A DNA stretch of 64,000 bases. It comes from Kaistella sp. SH40-3. Lineage in GTDB: Bacteria; Bacteroidota; Bacteroidia; Flavobacteriales; Weeksellaceae. The stretch covers positions 1-64,000 of the forward strand of contig NZ_JAQYUS010000011.1 in NCBI RefSeq assembly GCF_030686865.1. The letters are read 5' to 3'. Below are positions 17,762-25,864 of the stretch, in pieces. The number at the start of each line of letters is the position of its first letter. The stretch's first letter is position 1. Under the pieces are notes generated by a model. That model ran no database searches. It was not told the origin of the DNA and saw only the letters and a list, made by a program, of their open reading frames with translations. Both the position numbers and the translations under genes were made by a program.

Positions 17762-17772
17762 CATTAATTTTG

Positions 17773-17780
17773 TATCTTTG
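17773..17780 (+). promoter_or_regulatory. TAnnTTTG '-7' box of the doxX-tetR operon
   Basis: TATCTTTG is an exact -7 match lying 27 bp before the ATG at 17808. No TTG stands at the ideal -33 place, which is occupied by operator 1. A weak promoter controlled at the -33 element would fit. Confidence 0.6.
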
Positions 17781-17807
17781 TGCTGTTAAAAAATTAAAAA
17801 ACTAAGC

Positions 17808-18197
17808 ATGAGAGTAATATTTTGGGTAATCACAAGCATCCTTTTAGCAGTTTTAATGATGGTTTCCGGATTTTATCATTTAATAAAACCTGAATTTTAT
17901 GTTCCAATCGTTCCGTCATTTTTACCTTTTCCTTTGGGAATCGTTTATCTGTCCGGAATTGTAGAGTTGTTGCTGGGAATAGTGACCTTATTCTTAAATC
18001 AAAAATACACGAAGTATGGACTGTTCGGAATTTTCATTTTAATGGTGATGTTTCTGCCGATTCATATTTTCGATGCTATGAAAGATCAACCTGTTATCGG
18101 AAGTTCAACCGCAGCGTATGTTAGATTGGCATTTCAAATCGTGTTGATTTGGCTGTCTTGGAAATCCTATAAATTTACTTCGCTTGCAAGAATTTAA
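17808..18197 (+). CDS. DoxX-family small membrane protein
   Basis: 129 residues with about four transmembrane helices. The first (WVITSILLAVLMMVSGFYHLI) is followed by PEFYVPIVPSFLPFP and GIVYLSGIVELLLG, typical of DoxX-like proteins. Homologues are linked to redox or thiol stress, but their biochemistry is poorly known. Its stop is 2 bp before the tetR start, so the two are cotranscribed under operator 1. Membership in the regulon suggests a role in the stress answered by the reductases downstream. Confidence 0.8.
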   Translation: MRVIFWVITSILLAVLMMVSGFYHLIKPEFYVPIVPSFLPFPLGIVYLSGIVELLLGIVTLFLNQKYTKYGLFGIFILMVMFLPIHIFDAMKDQPVIGSSTAAYVRLAFQIVLIWLSWKSYKFTSLARI

Positions 18198-18199
18198 TC

Positions 18200-18778
18200 A
18201 TGATTAAAAAAGAAAAAATATCTGACAAGAGAACTGCGCTTTTAAACGCAACGCTGACTTTGGTGAATAATCATGGTTTCCACAATACACCGATGTCCAA
18301 TATCGCGAAATTAGCAGGTGTCGCTCCCGCAACGATTTATCTTTATTTTGAAAATAAGCAGGATCTCATTAACAAGTTGTATTTAGAGGTTAAGGAAGAT
18401 TTTAGTAATTGTGCTTTTGAAGGTTACAGTGAAGATTTATCGGTGAAAAAAGGATTTGAACTGATTTGGTTTAATATCGCGAATTACAAATTATCTCAAA
18501 TTAAAGAAACCAATTTTTTAACGCAATGCGACAACAGTCCGATGATTGAGGAAGAGATTAGGGTAGAAGGTTTAAAACATTTGCAACCTTTACTCAATTT
18601 GTGGCAGAGAGGAAAAAACGAAGGAATTATAAAACCCCTTTCCGATTATGTTTTATATGCATTTACGATTTATCCTCTGTCTTTTTTATTGGGAATGCAG
18701 GAAAGATATCTTCACACTTTAAGTGAAACTGAGAAAGAAGAAACGTTCAAAGCAGCGTGGGATGCGATAAGGATTTAA
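18200..18778 (+). CDS. TetR-family regulator of the oxidoreductase cluster
   Basis: 192 residues. The N-terminal helix-turn-helix (TPMSNIAKLAGVAPATIYLYFENKQDLINKLY, about residues 31-62) is intact. The ligand domain contains one central Cys (FLTQCDNSP, near residue 111) that could sense electrophiles. It lies between two identical AATGAACGTTCATT palindromes, one before doxX and one before the next operon, so it very probably controls both. By analogy with NemR-type TetR sensors it may answer reactive aldehydes or quinones. That analogy is inference. Confidence 0.9.
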   Translation: MIKKEKISDKRTALLNATLTLVNNHGFHNTPMSNIAKLAGVAPATIYLYFENKQDLINKLYLEVKEDFSNCAFEGYSEDLSVKKGFELIWFNIANYKLSQIKETNFLTQCDNSPMIEEEIRVEGLKHLQPLLNLWQRGKNEGIIKPLSDYVLYAFTIYPLSFLLGMQERYLHTLSETEKEETFKAAWDAIRI

Positions 18779-18796
18779 TTTTTTCATTAAATAAAG

Positions 18797-18810
18797 AATG
18801 AACGTTCATT
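18797..18810. promoter_or_regulatory. TetR operator 2, perfect 14-bp palindrome
   Basis: A second AATGAACGTTCATT, identical to operator 1, lies between tetR and the NADP-dependent oxidoreductase gene, 42 bp before its ATG. I see no clean TAnnTTTG box beside it. It implies a separate regulated promoter for the three enzyme genes. Confidence 0.8.
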
Positions 18811-18852
18811 AATAATAGTAGTAAAGAATTTTAAATTAAAAAAATCAAAATA

Positions 18853-19848
18853 ATGAATAAAACAATCATATTAAACAGCCGACCAGTTGGGAAACCTCAA
18901 CTTTCAGATTTTAAATTTGTGGAGGAAGAAATGCCTGCTTTAAAGGAAGGCGAAATTCTTTTAAAAACAAAATTTGTTTCCGTAGATCCTTATTTAAGAG
19001 GAAGAATGAGTGATGCAAAATCGTACGTTCCGCCTTTTGAACTTCAAAAAGCAATGAGTTCCGGAGTTGTGGCAGAAGTGCTAGAATCTCAAAATGAGAA
19101 ATTCAAAAAAGGAGATTTTGTTTCAGGAATGTTGAACTGGAAAGAATTTCAAACTTCAACCGGAGAAAACCTTTTAAAAATAGATGATAAAATTGCGCCA
19201 CTTTCCAACTATCTCGGTGTTTTGGGAATGACCGGATTAACCGCTTATTTCGGATTAACAGAAATTGGTAAACCGCAAAAAGGAGAAACCCTTGTTGTTT
19301 CCGGAGCCGCTGGAGCCGTTGGAAGTATTGTTGGTCAAATTGGAAAGATTTTAGGTTGTCGCGTTATCGGAATCGCCGGAACTGATGAAAAAGTAGAAAT
19401 GCTAAAATCTAAATTTGGTTTTGATGAAGCCATCAATTATAAAACAACGGAGAACATGACCAAAGCGATTGCAGAAGTTTGTCCCGATGGAGTTGATGTT
19501 TATTTTGACAATGTTGGTGGAACGATTTCCGACAGCGTTCATGCGAATATCAACAGATTAGGAAGAATTATTGTGTGTGGCGCCATTTCGGCTTACAACG
19601 ATACTTCAGTTCCTCAAGGTCCAAGAGTTGAACATTTTTTAATTCGTAAAAGTGCCTTAATGCAAGGTTTCATCGTAGGGAATTATGCAGACAAGTTTCC
19701 GGAAGGAATGAAACATTTATCGCAATGGTTGAGCGAAGGAAAACTTATTTATTCAGAAACCATCGTGGAAGGTTTTGAAAATATTCCACAGGCTTTTATC
19801 GACCTTTTTGAGGGTAAGAATAAAGGAAAAATGATCGTAAAAATATAA
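18853..19848 (+). CDS. NADP-dependent MDR oxidoreductase (CurA / prostaglandin-reductase type)
   Basis: 331 residues of the zinc-independent medium-chain reductase group that reduces alpha,beta-unsaturated carbonyls with NADPH. Visible features are VDPYLRGRMSD near residue 50, the GroES-like N-terminal fold, the Rossmann motif SGAAGAVGSIVGQIGKILG near 152, and YFDNVGG near 217. The family name L4BD/curcumin reductase fits. The substrate here is unknown. The gene is under operator 2 and 18 bp before the iron alcohol dehydrogenase, so an aldehyde/enal detoxification role is likely. Confidence 0.9.
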   Translation: MNKTIILNSRPVGKPQLSDFKFVEEEMPALKEGEILLKTKFVSVDPYLRGRMSDAKSYVPPFELQKAMSSGVVAEVLESQNEKFKKGDFVSGMLNWKEFQTSTGENLLKIDDKIAPLSNYLGVLGMTGLTAYFGLTEIGKPQKGETLVVSGAAGAVGSIVGQIGKILGCRVIGIAGTDEKVEMLKSKFGFDEAINYKTTENMTKAIAEVCPDGVDVYFDNVGGTISDSVHANINRLGRIIVCGAISAYNDTSVPQGPRVEHFLIRKSALMQGFIVGNYADKFPEGMKHLSQWLSEGKLIYSETIVEGFENIPQAFIDLFEGKNKGKMIVKI

Positions 19849-19866
19849 ACAGTAAAAAACAAAAAT

Positions 19867-21027
19867 ATGAACAATTTTAAATACAGAAATCCAACAAAAA
19901 TATTGTTTGGTAAAGGACAAATCGAAAATCTATCAACAGAAATTCCAGCAAATTCAAAAATTCTTATGCTTTATGGAGGCGGAAGTATTATGAAAAATGG
20001 AGTTTATGACCAAGTGCAAAAAGCACTTTCAGGATATGAAGTCGTAGAATTCGGTGGAATTCCGGCAAACCCGGAATACAGCGTTTTGTTAGATGCGTTG
20101 AAAGTCATTAAAGAAGAAAACATCACGTACCTTTTAGCAGTTGGTGGCGGTTCTGTAATCGACGGAACGAAATTTTTATCAGCCGCTGCTTTATATGAAG
20201 GCGAAACACCGTGGGATTTATTAACGAACAAAAAACCAGTGACGGAAGGAATGCCTTTCGCAACTGTTTTAACACTTCCTGCAACCGGATCAGAAATGAA
20301 TTCAGGTTCCGTAATTACGAGAGCAGAAACTCAGGAAAAATTAGCATTTGGTGGACCTGGAATGTTCCCACAATTTTCTATCCTTGATCCGGAAGTGATT
20401 AAATCAATTCCACAACGTCAATTGGCGAACGGAATTGCAGATGCTTTCACGCATGTGATGGAACAATATATGACGTATCCAATCGGTGCAAAACTGCAGG
20501 ATCGATTCGCGGAGAGTATTATGCAGACTTTAATTGAAGTGGCTCCGGAAATTATGAAAGATCCAACCAATTATGAAGCGGCATCTAATTTTATGTGGAG
20601 TTGTACCATGGCTTTGAACGGATTGATCCAACAAGGAGTTCCAGGAGATTGGGCAATTCACTCCATGGGTCACGAATTAACAGCAATGTACGGAATCGAT
20701 CATGCCAGAACTTTGGCCATTTTAGCCGGAAATCATTACCGTTATAATTTCGAAACCAAGAAAAAAAAATTAGCACAATATGCAGAACGTGTTTGGAATA
20801 TTACCGACGGAACTTTAGAAGAAAAAGCCCACGCTGGAATTGACAAAACCGATGAGTTTTTCAAATCTTTAGGAATTGATATTAAATTATCAGACTACAC
20901 GAAAGATTATTCAGAAACCGGAAGCACAGTTGCAAAACGTTTCACTGAAAGAGGTTGGGAAGGACTTGGAGAACATAAATCTTTGAAACCATCTGACGCT
21001 CAGAAAATCATTGAAATGAGTTACTAA
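19867..21027 (+). CDS. Iron-containing alcohol dehydrogenase (YqhD/BDH type)
   Basis: 386 residues, family III metal-dependent alcohol dehydrogenase. The N-terminal nucleotide site shows VGGGSVIDGTKF near 97. PATGSEMNSGSVIT follows near 138. The metal site is spread over ANGIADAFTHVMEQY and HSMGHELTAMYGIDHARTLA, giving the Asp and three His ligands. YqhD-like enzymes reduce a wide range of short aldehydes to alcohols with NADPH. Cotranscription with the CurA-like and DJ-1-like genes supports detoxification of reactive carbonyls. Confidence 0.93.
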   Translation: MNNFKYRNPTKILFGKGQIENLSTEIPANSKILMLYGGGSIMKNGVYDQVQKALSGYEVVEFGGIPANPEYSVLLDALKVIKEENITYLLAVGGGSVIDGTKFLSAAALYEGETPWDLLTNKKPVTEGMPFATVLTLPATGSEMNSGSVITRAETQEKLAFGGPGMFPQFSILDPEVIKSIPQRQLANGIADAFTHVMEQYMTYPIGAKLQDRFAESIMQTLIEVAPEIMKDPTNYEAASNFMWSCTMALNGLIQQGVPGDWAIHSMGHELTAMYGIDHARTLAILAGNHYRYNFETKKKKLAQYAERVWNITDGTLEEKAHAGIDKTDEFFKSLGIDIKLSDYTKDYSETGSTVAKRFTERGWEGLGEHKSLKPSDAQKIIEMSY

Positions 21028-21034
21028 ATATATA

Positions 21035-21051
21035 AGAGCCAAGAGCCAAGA
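21035..21051 (+). repeat. Short intergenic tandem repeat (7-mer)
   Basis: Two copies of AGAGCCA followed by AGA lie between the alcohol dehydrogenase and the DJ-1-like gene, leading into looser AAGAATAAAGAAT. Such simple tracts often sit between Flavobacteriia genes. No function is evident. Confidence 0.5.
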
Positions 21052-21080
21052 ATAAAGAATCAAAAATTAAAAATATAAAT

Positions 21081-21761
21081 ATGAAAATATTATTTGTCTT
21101 AACATCACACGATCAATTAGGAAATACCGGCGAGAAAACTGGATTCTGGATCGAAGAATTCGCAAGTCCTTATTACTATTTAGTAGATAAAGGAGTTGAG
21201 GTGACGTTGGCTTCTCCAAATGGAGGTCAACCACCAATTGATCCAACCAGCGACAAACCTGAAAATCAAACAGAATCAACCATCAGATTCAAAGCGGATA
21301 AAGAATTACAGGAAAAATTAAGCAAAACGCACAAACTTTCCGAGGTTTCATCTGAAGATTACGACGCTGTATTTTATCCGGGCGGTCACGGACCGTTATG
21401 GGATTTGGCAGAAAGCGAAACTTCCGCAAGATTGATTGAGAGTTTTTACAATTCCAACAAACCTGTATCTTTCGTTTGTCATGCTCCGGCTGCTTTGAAA
21501 CATGTGAAAAATTCGGATGGAGAACCATTGGTAAAAGGTAAAAAAGTAACTGGATTTACCAATACCGAAGAAGCATTAGTACAATTGACCGATGTTGTTC
21601 CATTTTTAGTTGAAGATATGTTGAAGGAAAATGGCGGAATCTACAGCAAAAAAGGAGATTTCGAAGAATATGCAATCGAAGACGGACTGTTGATCACGGG
21701 ACAAAACCCGGCTTCATCAGAAAAAGTGGCTGAATTGTTATTGGCTCAACTTCAAAAATAA
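21081..21761 (+). CDS. DJ-1/PfpI-superfamily protein (Hsp31-like glyoxalase III candidate)
   Basis: 226 residues with the class I glutamine-amidotransferase-like fold. The nucleophile elbow FVCHAPAAL gives Cys133 with the adjacent His134, an acidic pair comes from TGFWIEE (about 20-26), and YPGGHGPLWDL at about 99-109 is typical of Hsp31-type members. Such proteins convert methylglyoxal to lactate without glutathione or act as chaperones. Its place as last gene of the CurA/YqhD cluster favours the glyoxalase role. The intergenic gap is 53 bp. Confidence 0.9.
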   Translation: MKILFVLTSHDQLGNTGEKTGFWIEEFASPYYYLVDKGVEVTLASPNGGQPPIDPTSDKPENQTESTIRFKADKELQEKLSKTHKLSEVSSEDYDAVFYPGGHGPLWDLAESETSARLIESFYNSNKPVSFVCHAPAALKHVKNSDGEPLVKGKKVTGFTNTEEALVQLTDVVPFLVEDMLKENGGIYSKKGDFEEYAIEDGLLITGQNPASSEKVAELLLAQLQK

Positions 21762-21787
21762 AATCGATTCGTTTCGATTATTAATTT

Positions 21788-21827
21788 AAATGTTCCAAAG
21801 TGAGTTTTCGCTTTGGAACATTTTTTT
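21788..21827 (+). terminator. Rho-independent terminator after the DJ-1-like gene
   Basis: AAATGTTCCAAAG pairs perfectly with CTTTGGAACATTT around a 10-nt loop and is followed by T residues. It closes the detoxification cluster and separates it from a convergent gene. Confidence 0.92.
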
Positions 21828-21854
21828 ATTAATGGGCTTTTTAAAATCAAACAG

Positions 21855-22679
21855 TTATTTCCTGTTCTTTTTCATAAAATTTACAATTTCTGTCGAGCGA
21901 TTATTCCACGGAAAGAAATATTGCAGCACCATTGGAATATGTTTTTTATTAATGATAATCGGTTTTATATCAGGTTGAAATTGATTTAATTTTTTCAGAA
22001 AATGTTCATTCGCAGTCGTAATGGACGGATAAGTTTTGGCGCCAACATAAATTAAAAATGGTGGCGATTTTTCGTTTAAAAAATTAATCGGTGAAGCCTC
22101 ATACCAATTCTTCGGATCATTGCTCCAGGTTGCGAGATAATCATCTTCGTAGGTGGGCGGATATTTTTGCAGATAATCTTTCATATCGATTCCAGCGCCA
22201 TCATTTAAAATAATTCTAGAAATCGAATTTTCGTCAACTCCAAATTTTGGATTTAAAACCGCAGAAGCAACCAACTGTGCACCTGCAGAATGTCCGGTCA
22301 CAAACAGTTGCGATGAATCGCCATGGTATTTTGAAATATTTTTCTGCACCCATTTTATAACTTCTGCAATTTCAGTGGTCATTTGATCCACATTCGCTTT
22401 TGGACTTAAAGTATAATCCGGAATAATAGTAATCACATCTTTCTTCGCAAAGTTCCGACCGAAAAATCCATACTGATTTTTATTTCCGCTGTTCCAGTTT
22501 CCACCGTGAACAAAGATTAAAACCGGCAGTTTATTATTTTCAGAATGATTGGGAACGAAGACATTTAATTTTAAATTTTCTTTAGCCGACGATTGTCCAT
22601 AAACCACATCTTTATATTTTCTGGACTGACAGTTCATGAAGAGTAAAGATCCAAGCATGAGATAAATAATTTTTCGCAT
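21855..22679 (-). CDS. Alpha/beta hydrolase (esterase/lipase), exported
   Basis: 274 residues. A short signal sequence MRKIIYLMLGSLLFMNCQS has Cys17 in a relaxed lipobox. The fold signatures are FVHGGNWNSG (oxyanion HGG, near 57-65), the nucleophile elbow VTGHSAGAQ with Ser near 130, and late Asp and His candidates (KHIPM near the C-terminus). It resembles BD-FAE/kynurenine formamidase-like carboxylesterases. The substrate is unknown. It is convergent with the DJ-1-like gene and monocistronic. Confidence 0.85.
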   Translation of the reverse strand: MRKIIYLMLGSLLFMNCQSRKYKDVVYGQSSAKENLKLNVFVPNHSENNKLPVLIFVHGGNWNSGNKNQYGFFGRNFAKKDVITIIPDYTLSPKANVDQMTTEIAEVIKWVQKNISKYHGDSSQLFVTGHSAGAQLVASAVLNPKFGVDENSISRIILNDGAGIDMKDYLQKYPPTYEDDYLATWSNDPKNWYEASPINFLNEKSPPFLIYVGAKTYPSITTANEHFLKKLNQFQPDIKPIIINKKHIPMVLQYFFPWNNRSTEIVNFMKKNRK

Positions 22680-22760
22680 AATTAAAATTACGAGTTTCTC
22701 ATCGAATTGGTTTTAAAAAATGTTTTTTTATTTCTGAAAATAGGGTAGAACTAGAGCGCA

Positions 22761-22789
22761 AAAAAAACTGCGACAAAATCGCAGTTTTC
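22761..22789 (-). terminator. Terminator after the SlyD-like gene
   Basis: On the - strand AAAACTGCGA and TCGCAGTTTT form a stem with a 5-nt loop, then continue into T residues. It lies 21 bp beyond the PPIase stop and would end that transcript before the esterase gene. Confidence 0.85.
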
Positions 22790-22809
22790 ATATTTAGAAA
22801 AAATTCTAA

Positions 22810-23310
22810 TTAGTGTTCTTCATGTCCATCAACGCCATGCGCGTGACCATGCGATAATTCTTCTTCAGTTGCCGGTCTGGTTGCTGCAACTTCAATATCG
22901 AAATGCAAAGTTTTTCCAGCCATTGGGTGGTTAAGATCAACCGTTACTGCTTCATCAGATACTTCTAAAACAACTCCGCTTGCAGGATTTCCCTGTGCAT
23001 CTTGCAAAGGCAACATTGCACCAATTGGTGGCAAACCTGATTGTTCAAACATAGCAATTGGTAACTGTGCAATTGCATTTTCTATTTTGTCACCATATCC
23101 TTCTTCTGGAGTAATGGTAAAAGATTTTTGATCTCCTACTGCTAAACCGTGAATGTTTTCTTCAAACTTTGGCAACATCATACCTACACCATATAAAAAA
23201 GCGAAAGGATTTTCAACGTCAGTTTTTTCGATGAACGTTTTTTCACCATTTTCTTCAATGGCGTTAAGCGTGTAATGTAGTTCTACTACATGATTTTTGT
23301 CTATTGTCAT
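22810..23310 (-). CDS. FKBP-type peptidyl-prolyl isomerase, SlyD-like
   Basis: 166 residues. The FKBP core is split by an insert-in-flap (IF) chaperone domain (about 70-125), as in SlyD. Visible motifs are VVELHYTLN at the start, PFAFLYGVGMMLPKFEENIHGL, EGYGDK, and VDLNHPMAGKTLHFDIEV. The C-terminal tail (SHGHAHGVDGHEEH) is His-rich, as in SlyD metal-binding tails. It catalyses prolyl cis/trans isomerisation, assists folding and may hold nickel or other metals. It is cytosolic, since no signal is seen. Confidence 0.93.
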   Translation of the reverse strand: MTIDKNHVVELHYTLNAIEENGEKTFIEKTDVENPFAFLYGVGMMLPKFEENIHGLAVGDQKSFTITPEEGYGDKIENAIAQLPIAMFEQSGLPPIGAMLPLQDAQGNPASGVVLEVSDEAVTVDLNHPMAGKTLHFDIEVAATRPATEEELSHGHAHGVDGHEEH

Positions 23311-23519
23311 AATTGGTCTGTTATCAAGGAGTTCTAAATCCTATTATTAAAATTGTGTGTTTTAATGGGTAACTTTTAGGGTAATCCTAATTTTCGGTAA
23401 AGGTAGTATTTTCAATTAAACTGATATAAAGAATAATTAATGGCCCCAAATTCAATTATTAAAGAAGCATCTGTCTGTCCTTTAGAGGAGATAAAAACAT
23501 TGCGTCTTTGCAGGAAATC

Positions 23520-25637
23520 TTAATCGGATTTTAATTCTATTTTAAAATCATCCGTTAAATGTAAAGTTCCTTCAATAAAACTTTCCGGATGTTCTGTGAA
23601 CCCTTTTAATTTACTCGATTTCCCTTTATTAATGAGGTCTTGAATTTGTTTCTCAGTCAGTTTTTTTCCGAATACCATAAAAGGAACTTTAAAACCGCAT
23701 CCTTTGTAATTCGAACAACCGATGGCCGTTTTGCCTTTCATCAGTTTGTTTTCTTTGCATTTCGGACAATCTGTTTCTTCCCAAATAATGGCCACGATTT
23801 TTCTTGGCGTTGGTTCTTTCTTTTCTTTCGGCTTTACTTCTTCCTGAAAAGAAATAACTTTCGCTTTTTCGTTGATGACGCTTCGGGTTAAATTGGTGAC
23901 CATTTCGATCAACTCATCTTTGAACAGAGAAGCATCATATTCACCACGCTCAATTTTCCTCAATTTAGATTCCCATTCTCCCGTTAATTCGGGACTTTTC
24001 AATAATTCATCCTGAATGGTATCTATCAATTCAACACCCGTAGAAGTCGCAAAAATATTTTTCTTTTTCCTTTCGATGTATTTTCGTCTGAAAAGCGTTT
24101 CGATAATATTGGCTCGTGTTGAAGGTCTTCCGATTCCATTATTCTTCAACATTTCGCGCAGTTCTTCATCATCAACCTGTTTCCCGGCAGTTTCCATTGC
24201 CCGCAGTAAAGTTGCTTCCGTATACGCTTTTGGCGGACTGGTTTTTCCCTGATGAATTAAAGGTTTATGAGGGCCTTTTTCGCCAACTTTAAATTCAGGA
24301 ATGGTTTGCTCTTCCTCTTTTTCCTTCTTTTCGGTTTCTTCTTTTTTATCTTTAATATAAACTTCTCGCCAACCCAATTCCAGGATTTGTCTTCCGGTAG
24401 TTTTAAAAGGAATTGTTCCTACCTGACCTTCCACCAAAGTATTTGATATTTTACATTCCGGATAGAAAACGGCGATGAACCTTTTCGCTACCAAATCATA
24501 AATCAGTTTTTCGTCTCTGCTTAAACTGGAAGATGGTGGAATTTCTGTCGGAATAATCGCGTGGTGATCCGTCACTTTAGTATCATCAAAAACAGTTTTA
24601 GATTTTGGAATCGGTTCTGCTAAAAGTGGCGCTGTCAATTCCTGGTAAAAGTTCATGCTCTGTAAAATTCCCGGAATCTGCGGATGTAAACTCTCCGACA
24701 AATAAGTGGTATCAACACGCGGATAAGTCGTGTGTTTCTTTTCGTATAAACTTTGAATATGCTTCAGCGTATTTTCGGCGGAGTAACCAAACTTCCTGTT
24801 GGCTTCAACTTGTAAAGCAGTTAAGTCAAAGAGTCGCGGATTTTTTTCTTTACCTTCTTTAATTTCAAAAGAGACGATTTCGAACTCATTTTGCTTTAAA
24901 TATTCTAAACCTTTTTCGGCTTTTTCTTTCGTTTTTAAACGGTCGATGGCTGCACTGAAAATAACATCCCGATACTTTGTTTTCAGTTCCCAATATTCTT
25001 CGGTGCTAAAAGCATCGATCTCTTTTTGTCGCTGAACAATCATTGCCAAAGTTGGCGTTTGAACCCGACCAATTGAAAGTACACTTTTGTTCCCACCAAA
25101 TTTTCGAGTGAATAAACGCGTCGCATTAATTCCTAAAAGCCAGTCGCCAATTGCTCTCGCGTTTCCGGCCTGATAAAGATTGTTATAATCTTCTGCTGGT
25201 TTTAATTTGGCAAAACCTTCTTTAATGGCAACTTCAGTCAATGAAGAAATCCACAATCTTTTCATAGGTTTTTTACATTTTGCTTTGTGCAAAACCCACC
25301 TTTGAATGACTTCTCCCTCTTGCCCGGCATCACCACAATTAATTACTTCTTCACAATCGGTAACCAGTTTTTCAATGATTTTAAATTGCCTTTCAACTCC
25401 GGAGTTTTCGATTAGTTTAATTCCAAAAGGTTCCGGAATAATGGGAAGCGTAAATAGATTCCACGCTTTGAGATGTGGACTGTAATCATGCGGTTCTTTC
25501 AATGTGCACAGATGCCCAAACGTCCAGGTTACCCAATAGCCGTTGCCTTCGAAATAGCCTTGCTTAGGTACATCTGCTCCTAAAACTTTGGCAATATCTC
25601 TGGCAACACTGGGCTTTTCAGCAATACATAATATCAT
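23520..25637 (-). CDS. topB: Type IA DNA topoisomerase (topoisomerase III-like)
   Basis: 705 residues. The N-terminal TOPRIM domain starts MILCIAEKPSVARDIA. The metal motif near 103-109 reads GDAGQEGE, where classical type IA enzymes have DxDREGE, so the second Asp and the Arg are replaced. The core follows with SIGRVQTPTLAMI and the active-site Tyr in TYPRVDTTYL. The C-terminal part has a four-Cys zinc ribbon (CPKC...GCSNYKGCGF). It relaxes negative supercoils and decatenates via single-strand passage. The TOPRIM variant is, to my recollection, usual in Bacteroidota homologues. Confidence 0.92.
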   Translation of the reverse strand: MILCIAEKPSVARDIAKVLGADVPKQGYFEGNGYWVTWTFGHLCTLKEPHDYSPHLKAWNLFTLPIIPEPFGIKLIENSGVERQFKIIEKLVTDCEEVINCGDAGQEGEVIQRWVLHKAKCKKPMKRLWISSLTEVAIKEGFAKLKPAEDYNNLYQAGNARAIGDWLLGINATRLFTRKFGGNKSVLSIGRVQTPTLAMIVQRQKEIDAFSTEEYWELKTKYRDVIFSAAIDRLKTKEKAEKGLEYLKQNEFEIVSFEIKEGKEKNPRLFDLTALQVEANRKFGYSAENTLKHIQSLYEKKHTTYPRVDTTYLSESLHPQIPGILQSMNFYQELTAPLLAEPIPKSKTVFDDTKVTDHHAIIPTEIPPSSSLSRDEKLIYDLVAKRFIAVFYPECKISNTLVEGQVGTIPFKTTGRQILELGWREVYIKDKKEETEKKEKEEEQTIPEFKVGEKGPHKPLIHQGKTSPPKAYTEATLLRAMETAGKQVDDEELREMLKNNGIGRPSTRANIIETLFRRKYIERKKKNIFATSTGVELIDTIQDELLKSPELTGEWESKLRKIERGEYDASLFKDELIEMVTNLTRSVINEKAKVISFQEEVKPKEKKEPTPRKIVAIIWEETDCPKCKENKLMKGKTAIGCSNYKGCGFKVPFMVFGKKLTEKQIQDLINKGKSSKLKGFTEHPESFIEGTLHLTDDFKIELKSD

Positions 25638-25756
25638 AATTCAACTTCATTTTTGGACGAGGTGCAAATTTGAGTAAATTTTTCTGAACAGACGGTTTAA
25701 ATAAAATGAAAAAAATATTCTTTAATTCAATTATTACTTTTAGGGAACTTGCGCTT

Positions 25757-25795
25757 ATTAACCCTGTCAAGGTTTTAACCCTTGACAGGGTTAAT
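25757..25795. repeat. Long palindrome (16-bp arms)
   Basis: ATTAACCCTGTCAAGG (25757-25772) and CCTTGACAGGGTTAAT (25780-25795) are perfect reverse complements with a 7-nt loop. It lies between the topoisomerase start and the M23 gene terminator. It has no T-run, so it is not a typical terminator. It resembles palindromic repeats dispersed in Bacteroidota genomes. Only one copy is in this window. Confidence 0.75.
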
Positions 25796-25811
25796 AGAAA
25801 TGTTTTTAAAT

Positions 25812-25843
25812 AAAAAAACGCTCCCAATAAATTAGAAGCGTCC
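25812..25843 (-). terminator. Terminator after the M23 peptidase gene
   Basis: On the - strand ACGCT and AGCGT pair with mostly unpaired loop bases and lead into seven T residues, 22 bp past the stop. The stem is short, so strength is moderate. Confidence 0.6.
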
Positions 25844-25864
25844 CTATTTTAAAAATTGAGTTGA

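Noticed and set aside
23498-23512. Short TTGCGTCTTTGC match to repeat family A upstream of the PPIase region
   Set aside because: Only about 15 bp agree and the rest of the unit is absent, so it is not counted as a copy.
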